Positions 27,093 through 34,710 of a DNA stretch of 64,000 nucleotides are shown here, in pieces; position 1 is the first letter of the stretch; every line of letters begins with the position of its first letter. The position numbers and the translations under genes are program-made. The notes below the pieces were generated by a model. That model saw nothing but the letters and a program-made list of their open reading frames with translations, was not told the origin of the DNA and searched no databases. The stretch comes from Pseudomonas sediminis. GTDB lineage: Bacteria > Pseudomonadota > Gammaproteobacteria > Pseudomonadales > Pseudomonadaceae. The stretch is taken from contig NZ_CP154631.1 of NCBI RefSeq assembly GCF_039555755.1, positions 3,162,001-3,226,000 on the forward strand, given 5' to 3'.

Positions 27093-27836
27093 ATGTCTGG
27101 CAATGCCCTCTATACCGACCTGTCGGGTTACTACGATCTGATGTGCGCGGACATCGACTACGCCGCCCAGAGTCATTGCGTGCACCGCCTGCAACAACTG
27201 TTCGGCAACGGAGGCAAGCGCCACCTCGATCTGGCCTGTGGCACCGGCCCGCATGTGCGCCATTTTCTCGATGCCGGCTATTCCAGCAGCGGCCTGGACA
27301 TCAACCAGCCGATGCTCGATCGCGCCGCCCAGCGCTGCCCCGAGGCACGCTTTGCCCGGCAGGACATGTGCGGTTTTCAGGTCGACGAGCCGCTGGACCT
27401 AATCACCTGCTTTCTCTATTCCATCCATTACAGCGCCAGCATCGAACGGCTCAAGGCTTGTATCGCCAGCGTGCACGGCGCCCTGGCGGTTGGCGGGGTG
27501 TTCTGCTTCAACGCGGTGGACAAGCAGCGCATCGATAACGCCTCGTTCGTTGCCCACAGCGCACGGCATGCCGAAGGGCAGTTCCGCTTCAGCTCCGGCT
27601 GGTACTACCGCGGTGAAGGCGAACAGCAGGCGCTAAGGCTGCGTATCGAACTTACCCTCGCCGAACAGACCGAGGTCTGGCACGACGAACACCCGATGGT
27701 GGCGGTGAACTTCACCGAGCTGCAGAGCCTGCTGGCGCCGTACTTCGAGGTGCAGGTGCTTGAGCACGACTATCAGCGGCTGGCGCCGTGGGATGGCAGC
27801 TCTGGCAACGCGCTGTTTGCCTGCACCAAGCGCTGA
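27093..27836 (+). CDS. Class I SAM-dependent methyltransferase
   Basis: A 247-residue methyltransferase with the SAM loop HLDLACGTGPHVRHFLDAGY, GLDINQPMLDRAAQRCPEAR and QDMCGFQVDEPLDLITCFLY (motifs I, II and III/IV). It begins with MSGNALYTDLSGYYDLMCAD, which resembles small-molecule methyltransferases. The start at 27093 gives that N-terminus; a start at 27057 adds 12 residues without homology. Acceptor unknown. Confidence 0.87.
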   Translation: MSGNALYTDLSGYYDLMCADIDYAAQSHCVHRLQQLFGNGGKRHLDLACGTGPHVRHFLDAGYSSSGLDINQPMLDRAAQRCPEARFARQDMCGFQVDEPLDLITCFLYSIHYSASIERLKACIASVHGALAVGGVFCFNAVDKQRIDNASFVAHSARHAEGQFRFSSGWYYRGEGEQQALRLRIELTLAEQTEVWHDEHPMVAVNFTELQSLLAPYFEVQVLEHDYQRLAPWDGSSGNALFACTKR

Positions 27837-27871
27837 GGCGAGGCAGCGTCATCCTCGGCCTGGCCATTGCC

Positions 27872-28066
27872 TCACGCCGGCTCCTCGACGCGCTCGGCTT
27901 GCAATGAACGCTGCAGCTCGGCCACCAGCGCATCGACCTTTGCCAAGGCCTGTTTGACGGATTCGGCGAGCAGTTCACCGCCGACTTCCTGGCCTTCGAT
28001 GGCAATCTGGTGTACGCGGGTGATGCCGATGAAGCCGAGCGCGGTGATCAGATTCGGCTCCAGATG
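27872..28066 (-). pseudogene. Azoreductase-like gene remnant (3' end only)
   Basis: The minus strand reads LITALGFIGITRVHQIAIEG then QEVGGELLAESVKQALAKVD and ends at a stop at 27872-27874. This is the C-terminal part of an FMN-dependent NADH-azoreductase/NAD(P)H quinone oxidoreductase. The flavin-binding N-terminal two thirds are missing; the sequence is joined at about 28066 to the tail of a LysR gene on the other strand. Confidence 0.75.
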
Positions 28067-28281
28067 GTTCGGCGGCCGTTGGCGCCCAGGGCGAGGCGCT
28101 GATGCGCCGGCAACTGATCGAGGATGAGCTGAGAGAGGGACGATTGGTGCAGCCTTTCGGCCCGGAACTGGAGGGCAGACCGTTCTTTCTGGTGTACCCG
28201 GAGAGCCGCAGAAACGATCCGACCATTCTCGCGGTGCGGGAGTGGATCATGGCGGTGCTGGGAGGGTTGTGTTCGCTGTGA
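28066..28281 (+). pseudogene. LysR-family regulator remnant (3' end only)
   Basis: The plus strand reads ALMRRQLIEDELREGRLVQP, FGPELEGRPFFLVYPESR and DPTILAVREWIMAVLGG, and stops at 28279-28281. This is the C-terminal part of a LysR-type substrate-binding domain; the helix-turn-helix and most of the sensor domain are gone. Together with the azoreductase remnant it looks like the outer halves of a divergent regulator/target pair fused by an internal deletion. Confidence 0.75.
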
Positions 28282-28737
28282 CGACTTTATTCAGGCGGTG
28301 CCGGGTGACGAGGTAATCAAGAAGGCCAGAGCCCTGATTCGATGAAGCATTTTTCCACCCGGTAGCGGAAGCCGAGTTTCTGTAGTCAGTCGGTTACTAC
28401 GAATCGAAGGTTCCTGGATTAGGTGGGCATTGATCAACGAGTTTCAGGCCTTGGCCAAATTGATTGGTGAGTCACCCATGGCCTGGCGGATTGAACTTGA
28501 ACCAGATATTCGCAGCGTCCCCCCTTCGGCGTTTTCCGCTATCGATCATTTACCGGCCAAGGCCAGACGGCTTCCAGATTCTGGCCGTTACCCTTCACCG
28601 CCGCCGTCCGCAGTACTGGCTTGGCAGGCTCTGATTCCGGGCTTTCCAGCTGTCTCCCATGCGGTTGCATGGGAGTCGCCCTGTGACCTGGTTAATGCCA
28701 GACAGCAGAACTCCTGAGCGTTGGACCGCGATTTCAA
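28282..28737. other. Intergenic region with one hairpin
   Basis: No convincing gene. A short plus-strand frame near 28430-28717 is proline-rich, lacks a ribosome binding site and has no recognised domain. A perfect hairpin CTCCCATGC-GGTT-GCATGGGAG lies at 28654-28675, near the end of the FAD oxidoreductase gene on the other strand, and may be its terminator. Confidence 0.45.
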
Positions 28738-30129
28738 TCAGTGGCCACTGGGCTGCAGGTAATAGGCATCCCACAGCTTATTGCGGAATTTGTTGCTTGG
28801 GTCGACGCGTTTTTTCAGCGCGAAAAATTCCTCGGCGCGAGGGTAGGCGGCAAGGAATTGCTCCCGGCTGGCGTGGATTTGATAGGGCAGGTAGTAGCTG
28901 CCCTGGTGGGCGATGGCCAGATCGATCAGCTGTCGTGTCCAGTCGCCTACGGCGGCGCGCTCGCTGGGTGAGACGCCCTGGCGGTAGTAGATCACCAGCG
29001 CGAAGGTGTCTTCGCGGGCCCAGGCCAGCAGCGTACCCGGGTCGGCCTTGGCATGGCGGATGGAGATATTGGCGACCTTGACCTTGTGCGCTTTGAGCAC
29101 GTCTCTCATGCCCGCGACAAAAGGCTCCAACTGGGCTTCGGGCACGAAATATTCCTGCAGCACATAGCTGTAGTCGGTGCCGGAAATGGGCTGCAGTTCG
29201 CGCACATCCAGGCTGGCCTCATGGTTGCGCCACTGCACTTGCGGTCGTTTCAGCAGCAGCGGGTCGACGACGCTTTCACGCACCTTTGCGCCGCCATTGC
29301 TGCTGGCCACTGCCAGCGCGGCGCGCATGGCCTTGTAGTCGCGGTCCAGCGGTACCAGGCGTTCGGTGACGGTCAGCGGCGCATCCGTACGCAGGTAGGA
29401 CACGGCGCGTACGCTGTCGTAATCGTCGGTATAGAGAATGCCGTTGTGCATCACCATGTCCGGGTTGCCGCGTACCTGGCTGGCGAAGAACTGCGCATAG
29501 TCTCCGAGCGGCATGAGCTGCGTCTGACGCACCAGCTTGCTGTTCTCCACCAAGTGCAGGGTGGCCTCGACGATCACGCCCAGCCCGCCGTAACCGCCTA
29601 TGGCGCCATGGAACAGCTCGCTGTTGTGCGTCGGGCTGGCATCCACCACCTGACCGTCAGCCAGCACCAGGCGTAGCGAGCGAACGCCCAGCACCAACGG
29701 CCCCTGGCCGACGTATCGGCCATGAGCGTTGACGCTGAGGGCGCCACCGACGGTGAAGTTGGCGTAGGACTGCATGATCTGCGGCGACAGGCCGTGTGGG
29801 TCGATGTACTCCAGTAACTCGCGCCAGGTGATACCGGCCTGCACACGAATCTCCCGGCGTTCGGCGGAAAATTCCAGCACCCGGTTGAACCGGCGCATGT
29901 CCAGTTGCAGGGCCTGTTCGGTGGCGGTCTGCCCGCCCATGCTGTAGCGCCCGCCGCCAATGGCGATGGGGCCGGCATGCCCGCTAACGGCCGTGACGAT
30001 CTGCTCCAGTTCGGTGGGCGCCAGTACCTGCGCCACTTGGATGGGGTTCATGCCGGTGACGTCGTTGACGGTCTCGGTGGCGTGCACGCAATGGCACAGA
30101 AACAGCAGTAGGACGAGGGCGAGGCGCAT
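28738..30129 (-). CDS. Exported FAD-linked oxidoreductase (VAO family)
   Basis: A 463-residue flavoprotein with an N-terminal signal peptide (MRLALVLLLFLCHCVHA). The FAD-binding PCMH domain has GHAGPIAIGGGRYSMGGQTA, NFTVGGALSVNAHGRYVGQG and IGGYGGLGVIVEATLHL. The C-terminal substrate domain ends in YPRAEEFFALKKRVDPSNKF, a signature of the vanillyl-alcohol oxidase/aldonolactone oxidase superfamily. I infer an aldonolactone- or sugar-acid-type oxidation in the periplasm; the substrate is not determined. The downstream side is the deletion scar region. Confidence 0.83.
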   Translation of the reverse strand: MRLALVLLLFLCHCVHATETVNDVTGMNPIQVAQVLAPTELEQIVTAVSGHAGPIAIGGGRYSMGGQTATEQALQLDMRRFNRVLEFSAERREIRVQAGITWRELLEYIDPHGLSPQIMQSYANFTVGGALSVNAHGRYVGQGPLVLGVRSLRLVLADGQVVDASPTHNSELFHGAIGGYGGLGVIVEATLHLVENSKLVRQTQLMPLGDYAQFFASQVRGNPDMVMHNGILYTDDYDSVRAVSYLRTDAPLTVTERLVPLDRDYKAMRAALAVASSNGGAKVRESVVDPLLLKRPQVQWRNHEASLDVRELQPISGTDYSYVLQEYFVPEAQLEPFVAGMRDVLKAHKVKVANISIRHAKADPGTLLAWAREDTFALVIYYRQGVSPSERAAVGDWTRQLIDLAIAHQGSYYLPYQIHASREQFLAAYPRAEEFFALKKRVDPSNKFRNKLWDAYYLQPSGH

Positions 30130-30319
30130 GGAGCTTCCTTGTTCGCAGCGGAGAACGAATGGTTTGGCTGATAGTGCGTTGTGGCGTGTTCAGGTGGCAA
30201 TCGCCAGTGGCCATTCAGGGTGCTTCATTTTCAATAGGTCGAAGAAAGTATTAGCGCGTTCTGTCGGTGTTTCTTTTCGATTGAATGGACAAGGATGAAC
30301 CCACTCCACAGAGAGTGAG

Positions 30320-30718
30320 ATGAAACCCATGATCAAACACCCGAGTCTTTGGCTGTGCGTGCTGCTGTTCACTGTCCTCGCCGGGTGCGCAAGCCAACCC
30401 ATCGAACGAGTTAACACCATGAGCAAACCATTTGTATCCCTTGCCGTACTCAAGGCCAAACCCGGTAAACAACAGGAACTGAAAGAAGGATTGCTGAGCC
30501 TGATAGAACCCACGCGGGCCGAGCCGGGCAATCTTGATTACGTGCTGTTCGAAATGCGTGATGAGCCTGGCACCTTCTACATGCGTGAAGCCTTCAAGGA
30601 TCAGGCAGCCCTGGATGCGCATTTTGCGACGCCCTATTTTCAGGCGTTTGCCGCCACCGCTGATGAACTGCTCAGCGAGCCATTGCAGCTGATATTCCTC
30701 GAGCAGGTGTCCAACTGA
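30320..30718 (+). CDS. ABM-fold lipoprotein (putative monooxygenase)
   Basis: A 132-residue protein with a lipoprotein signal (LWLCVLLFTVLAGCASQPIE; lipobox LAGC, so the mature N-terminal Cys is lipidated). The body is an antibiotic-biosynthesis-monooxygenase fold: PFVSLAVLKAKPGKQQELKE, EPGNLDYVLFEMRDEPGTFY, MREAFKDQAALDAHFATPYF. This is an exported relative of the YgiN-like protein at 22292. Catalysis is not shown. An internal ATG at 30419 could yield an unlipidated cytosolic form. Confidence 0.8.
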   Translation: MKPMIKHPSLWLCVLLFTVLAGCASQPIERVNTMSKPFVSLAVLKAKPGKQQELKEGLLSLIEPTRAEPGNLDYVLFEMRDEPGTFYMREAFKDQAALDAHFATPYFQAFAATADELLSEPLQLIFLEQVSN

Positions 30719-30969
30719 GTGGGACCTATGGCCATTGCTTGATGCATGGGTATACCCGTTGGTTCGCTGATGGTCGCTCCCACGCCTCTAGATGGGCCGC
30801 CTGGTGGTCTGCGCCGACCGGGCGAGAGTCCCTGTCTTAATGCTTTATCAGCGTTGGCGGGCGTTCAACGTCCGCCAACTGCGCGTGTGCATGCGTGGTG
30901 TCGGCTGACCGCCACAGGTGATTGCAATCGGCGTTTCGTGAAGCCCCACGGCTAGCGTGGGGCATTGCC

Positions 30970-31665
30970 TCAATGCAGGGCGCGCGAGGGCAGGCGCTCG
31001 TCGACCAGTTGCTGAGCCTGGAGCGCGAGTGCATCGAGGTGCGCGTCACGCTGCTTTTCCGCCTGTTGCATGGCGCGCTGGCCGTGTTGCTTGAGCAGGT
31101 AGGCGTGAATCTGCCTGACCTCGGTGGAGGCAAACACCGGCGCCAGGTCGGCGACCGCTACCATGCCGGTGGAGCGGTAGTCGCGGCTGTTCATCACCAC
31201 CAGCGCACCCTGAGCGGCCAGCACCTGCAAGCCTAGGGCCTCGAACAGCGGCACCTTGCCTGCCACGCAGGCCAGCTCCAGATGCGGGCGTCGCTCCAGC
31301 ACCCGTTGCAGCAGCGCCCGGCCGATGCCCTGAGCGCGATACTCGTTATGCACCGCCAGATAGGCGAGGGTGCAGGCGGCAGCATCGTCCGGGCTCGGCA
31401 GATACAGGGCAAACCCCAGCACACGGGCCGGATCTTCATCGTCCAGCGCCAGTAGCAACTGCACGGGGCCTTCGGCGTCGCCGTTCATGGTCTGCAGGTG
31501 CAGATGCAGCTCATAGCCGATCACGTACTGGTACAACTGATACAGCGGATTGCTTGGCAGCAGCGGTACTGCGCTGACATCGGCGAAGTAGTCCACCACC
31601 ATCTGCTGCACTTGGCTCTTCAGTGACTCGGGCGGCGGGCTGCTGAGGTGGGAAAGGGTGAACAT
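30970..31665 (-). CDS. GNAT-family acetyltransferase with C-terminal extension
   Basis: A 231-residue protein: a GNAT core (LLALDDEDPARVLGFALYLP, LAYLAVHNEYRAQGIGRALL with the acetyl-CoA loop) followed by a Gln/Ala/Arg-rich C-terminal helical tail of about 60 residues (AYLLKQHGQRAMQQAEKQRD) that is not part of the catalytic fold. Acceptor unknown. Confidence 0.8.
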   Translation of the reverse strand: MFTLSHLSSPPPESLKSQVQQMVVDYFADVSAVPLLPSNPLYQLYQYVIGYELHLHLQTMNGDAEGPVQLLLALDDEDPARVLGFALYLPSPDDAAACTLAYLAVHNEYRAQGIGRALLQRVLERRPHLELACVAGKVPLFEALGLQVLAAQGALVVMNSRDYRSTGMVAVADLAPVFASTEVRQIHAYLLKQHGQRAMQQAEKQRDAHLDALALQAQQLVDERLPSRALH

Positions 31666-31867
31666 CGGTATATGGTCCGCTGGAGAATGCGTGGGCCGTG
31701 GATTGTAACCCGCGGGCGGGGTTGCTCGGGCGCCATGATCGTACCCTCACTCGGCGTTACCCCGTGTCGCGGATACCATTTTCCGGCCTCGCCCCATCAA
31801 TTCCCTCTGGCCGTTTTGCGCCTCGGGTAACATGGCGGCGCAGCGAACTCGGACCCAGAACAACCTT

Positions 31868-32203
31868 ATGCCATCGCCGAAACGAAAATACTCAGGCATC
31901 GAGCGCGAGCTGATTCGCACCCTGACCCTTGCCTGTGAAACGGCGAAAAGCGAAATCGTCGGCTTCCAGTGGCTGACCCATGATGTGAACTACGAGCAGT
32001 TTCCGCAGAGCCTTGTGGTGACCTGGGTGTTCGACAGCGAAGCGAACAAGGCGCGTGCACTTGCCTGCGCCGACAAGGCGAGAATGCGGGCGCTGACGCT
32101 GGCCGCTTTCGATGAGGTGGGCATCAGCGTTTCCAGCATCGCCGACCACGTCGCGTTCTCGGTCGAACGACCGGCAAGGGGCAAGCGTGGCCAAGGACAT
32201 TGA
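31868..32203 (+). CDS. Conserved small protein (unknown function)
   Basis: A 111-residue protein starting MPSPKRKYSGIERELIRTLT, with WLTHDVNYEQFPQSLVVTWV in the middle and a basic tail (RPARGKRGQGH). It is conserved in pseudomonads and sometimes labelled a Fis-type regulator, but I see no clear helix-turn-helix. The next gene's start lies inside its end, so the two are translationally coupled. Confidence 0.65.
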   Translation: MPSPKRKYSGIERELIRTLTLACETAKSEIVGFQWLTHDVNYEQFPQSLVVTWVFDSEANKARALACADKARMRALTLAAFDEVGISVSSIADHVAFSVERPARGKRGQGH

Positions 32204-32378
32204 GAACCCCTGCGTGTCGCTGTGCCAGCTCAACAGTGAGCTGTGCGTCAGTTGCGGGCGCACGCGCGAGGAAATCCGCAAATGGCGAGGCATGAAAAGG
32301 CCCGAGAAGATGGCCAGTGTGCAGAAGGCCGCAGCGCGGATGAAGGCGATTGCCAAGAAGAAAGGCAAAGGTCAGTAG
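32187..32378 (+). CDS. DUF1289 small cysteine protein
   Basis: A 63-residue protein with the DUF1289 pattern ENPCVSLCQLNSELCVSCGR followed by TREEIRKWRGM and a lysine-rich tail; four cysteines suggest zinc binding. The start is a GTG at 32187 preceded by AAGGGG; the longer frame upstream overlaps the preceding gene. Overlap with that gene by 17 bases indicates translational coupling. Confidence 0.85.
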   Translation: MAKDIENPCVSLCQLNSELCVSCGRTREEIRKWRGMKRPEKMASVQKAAARMKAIAKKKGKGQ

Positions 32379-32548
32379 GGTGGATGACGCTTTTTTCATC
32401 CACTCTTCAGCGGTTCTCAGGTCTACTCGCTCAACCAGCCAAGAACCACGATGGCTCACGCCTGACGGCACTTTGGTTAGACCTCAGTTACACCACTTCC
32501 TGGGACACGATCCGGCGTGAACTCGCCGCTTCCATGTTGTTGCCGATA

Positions 32549-33143
32549 CCGGTTCCGCTCTTACAGCGGCTCACTTTTGGCAGACGCCCCAAAAGTAAGC
32601 AAAAGGTCTGTGCCCCTGCCATCCGGCCCGACTTCGTCGGGTTCCCTCGCTCCATCATTGTTCCAGGGGCCCGCCGCGAAGGGCCATCCCTGGCCCATCG
32701 CGGCTCTCGCGGCATCCATGCCGCTCAACCCCTTACACAACGATTCCACTCGGCCTCCTGACGGGGCGTTTGGCGTCGTCTGTGAGATCGGCGATCCAGC
32801 ACCAAACAGAGCGAGAGCATTGCGGCTTGGCCGCAATGCTCTCGCTTTAAGCTCTGCTTTTGCTTTTTTGCTCTGCCTTCCACAACACGTTCAAATACCG
32901 CGGTCCCCGAATCCCGTCAGGAGGCCGAGTGGAGGTGCTGTGGAGAGGGGCGTTTGGCATGGATGCCAAACGAGGAGTGATGGGCCAGGGATGGCCCTTC
33001 GCGACGACCCTCGGAGCAGCGCCGGAGCGAGGGGAGTTTCGCGTAGCGAAACCCGGATGCCGGGCGCGCTTTCTCTTTGGTTACTTTCTCTTTCGCGCGA
33101 GCAAAGAGAAAGTGGCTCGCCGTAAGGGCGAAAACGGTAAAGG
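32549..33143. repeat. Inverted pair of dispersed repeats
   Basis: Two copies of a roughly 220-base element face opposite ways: one read on the minus strand (about 32549-32760) and one on the plus strand (about 32919-33143). Shared blocks include CAGGAGGCCGAGTGGA, GGCATGGATGCC, ATGGGCCAGGGATGGCCC and, at the outer ends, a TTACTTT...AAAGTG...CTCGCCGTAAG-like stretch. Similar elements recur in pseudomonad genomes and generate spurious short frames. Nothing in the 32379-33206 gap looks like a gene. Confidence 0.75.
32810..32863 (+). terminator. Strong hairpin with T-rich tail
   Basis: Perfect 17-base arms (AGCGAGAGCATTGCGGC at 32810-32826 and its complement at 32830-32846) with a TTG loop, followed by TTAAGCTCTGCTTTTGCTTT. 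It sits in the centre of the inverted repeat pair and is the best terminator candidate downstream of the DUF1289 gene, though 430 bases away from it. Confidence 0.75.
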
Positions 33144-33206
33144 AGAGCGACATAAAAACGTTTCAGGTTTAACTGGAGTCGTAGGGGAATTAGTATTTTG
33201 AAGTTT

Positions 33207-34406
33207 TTAATTGTTATCTTTGATAAGTTGTGCTTGGATTTTTTGCCATGCGGGGTCACTAGCCTCTATTAAATTGCATAGGTCTCCGGCGCTGTCTTTA
33301 TTGATCATTTCAAGTGTTCCTGCAGATTGGGTGCGATAATGATTATGCATTTTCTTAACGCGATCCAATATGGGAATTATTTGAGATGTTACTTTATTTA
33401 GATAGTCTTGGATGTCAGATAGAGATGTCGGTATTTTGTAACCATTTGGGCTGCTCGCGATTATGACGCTTTCGTCTCGAAGTTTTGCAATTCCTCCAGT
33501 GCGTAGCATTTGTTGTGTGATGTCTGTGAGTCCAATATTTTTTAAGTGATTTTCTATTTCTACCGTGCTTATGTAGTTGGACGTTCCCTCTAGTGTGTTT
33601 TTGAAAAGCAAGAATTTCAGTATCGCCGTTTGTAGTCTTTTAGATTGATCGGCAGATTTTGGTGTTTTAGAAAGGTAATCATATGCGCTTTTTATAGCGA
33701 TTTCGTATACCTTTTGGTCTTGGGGTGTTGAAGATTTAGATTGGGGAGGTGATGTGTATCGGATTGGCCACTCAATAAAAGAATTCTGCTTTTCTCTGAT
33801 TTTATTTAAGTACTCCAGGGCAATATACGGTGGGCATTTTTCTTCGTATATGTGCGCTATCGTGCCCGCATAGAAGTCGGCTACTTGAATTAATATGGCT
33901 TCATGGCTCTTTGCTGTTCCGAAGGCCGAGGTGGAGTCGATTAAATCAAATTTCCTATTGACGTACGCTTCTAGCGAGGATTTGAATTCTGGCGACCCAT
34001 GCTCATCAGCTAACACCTCAATGGTGGGATATGTTTCATATAGGTTTTTATATAGTATGCTGGTTCCATATTTTATGAAGGATTTTTTATGCTTGAGGCC
34101 GCTATCTGGATATATTTCAGATTTGTTTATTGCGATAATCTCAAGCCTTATCTCGAGCTTGGCTAGGTCTTCTAGTATTTGAATTCTGCGGTTATGGCTT
34201 TTATGTCCGACGTTGCTTGATTTTATTTCGCTTGTTTTGAAATGTCTTTCTCTTATTGCTTCGGCAACTTTTTCGTTTTGCTTTAAATTGTGCTCTGAGC
34301 TAATTATTGCGCATACTACATAGTATTCTGATGTTCCGTCCTTTTCTATGTTTAAGCTAGTATTTCCCGACTCGTCGACATATGCGTAATGTTTTTCAGT
34401 AAGCAT
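33207..34406 (-). CDS. DUF3800-domain protein, AT-rich
   Basis: A 399-residue soluble protein with the DUF3800 N-terminal signature YAYVDESGNTSLN, then AIRERHFKTSEIKSSNVGHK and the later ILIQVADFYAGTIAHIYEEK, the two acidic motifs of this RNase H-like fold. DUF3800 proteins recur in mobile and defence islands, with nuclease activity suspected but not established to my knowledge. Base composition is strikingly AT-rich against the flanking core genes, with many ATA/TTA codons, indicating recent transfer. The C-terminal 180 residues are helical and unassigned. It lies just outside the transposon edge I propose at about 34500. Confidence 0.82.
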   Translation of the reverse strand: MLTEKHYAYVDESGNTSLNIEKDGTSEYYVVCAIISSEHNLKQNEKVAEAIRERHFKTSEIKSSNVGHKSHNRRIQILEDLAKLEIRLEIIAINKSEIYPDSGLKHKKSFIKYGTSILYKNLYETYPTIEVLADEHGSPEFKSSLEAYVNRKFDLIDSTSAFGTAKSHEAILIQVADFYAGTIAHIYEEKCPPYIALEYLNKIREKQNSFIEWPIRYTSPPQSKSSTPQDQKVYEIAIKSAYDYLSKTPKSADQSKRLQTAILKFLLFKNTLEGTSNYISTVEIENHLKNIGLTDITQQMLRTGGIAKLRDESVIIASSPNGYKIPTSLSDIQDYLNKVTSQIIPILDRVKKMHNHYRTQSAGTLEMINKDSAGDLCNLIEASDPAWQKIQAQLIKDNN

Positions 34407-34421
34407 ATATTCCTCGCCAAT

Positions 34422-34450
34422 AAAAAGCCCCGCACTAGGCGGGGCTTTTT
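34422..34450. terminator. Bidirectional terminator
   Basis: AAAAAGCCCCGC-ACTAG-GCGGGGCTTTTT, perfect 7-base arms flanked by A and T runs. If the region to its right is a transposon, this is probably the original terminator of nrdB, displaced from it by the insertion. Confidence 0.9.
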
Positions 34451-34499
34451 ATTCAACTTCATTCCCAACATCCCTGGCAGGTGTAGGGTCAATCTACTC

Positions 34500-34641
34500 T
34501 GATGTCAGCCACTCATTTTCGTTAATTGCCGAAACCTTGATCCCGGAACTCAGGGCCTCTAGGTTGATTTCTCGCTGGGGGCGAAACTTATTTTTCGCTA
34601 TTTCGCGAATTTCTAACCAGTTTTTGCACTAATTTGCGAAA
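34500..34641 (+). repeat. Left end: four TnsB-site-like repeats
   Basis: Copies at about 34516-34534 (TTTTCGTTAATTGCCGAAA), 34568-34586 (TTTCTCGCTGGGGGCGAAA), 34592-34610 and 34622-34641. The shared core is TCGCTAwTTnGCGAAA. Spacings are irregular, as in Tn7 ends. All have the same orientation, inverted relative to those at the right edge. The terminus is probably TGATG at 34500 or TGT at 34503. Confidence 0.72.
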
Positions 34642-34710
34642 TGGCTTTTTAAGGTTTTAAAAGTTTGTGTTCGCAGTAACAGAACGCTACTGGTTTTTGC
34701 GGAGGAGTGG

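Noticed and set aside
28430..28717. 95-residue plus-strand frame
   Set aside because: Proline-rich, no ribosome binding site, no domain, and it overlaps a hairpin.
32561..33201. Several short frames in the repeat zone
   Set aside because: They arise from the dispersed repeat element itself and lack independent support.
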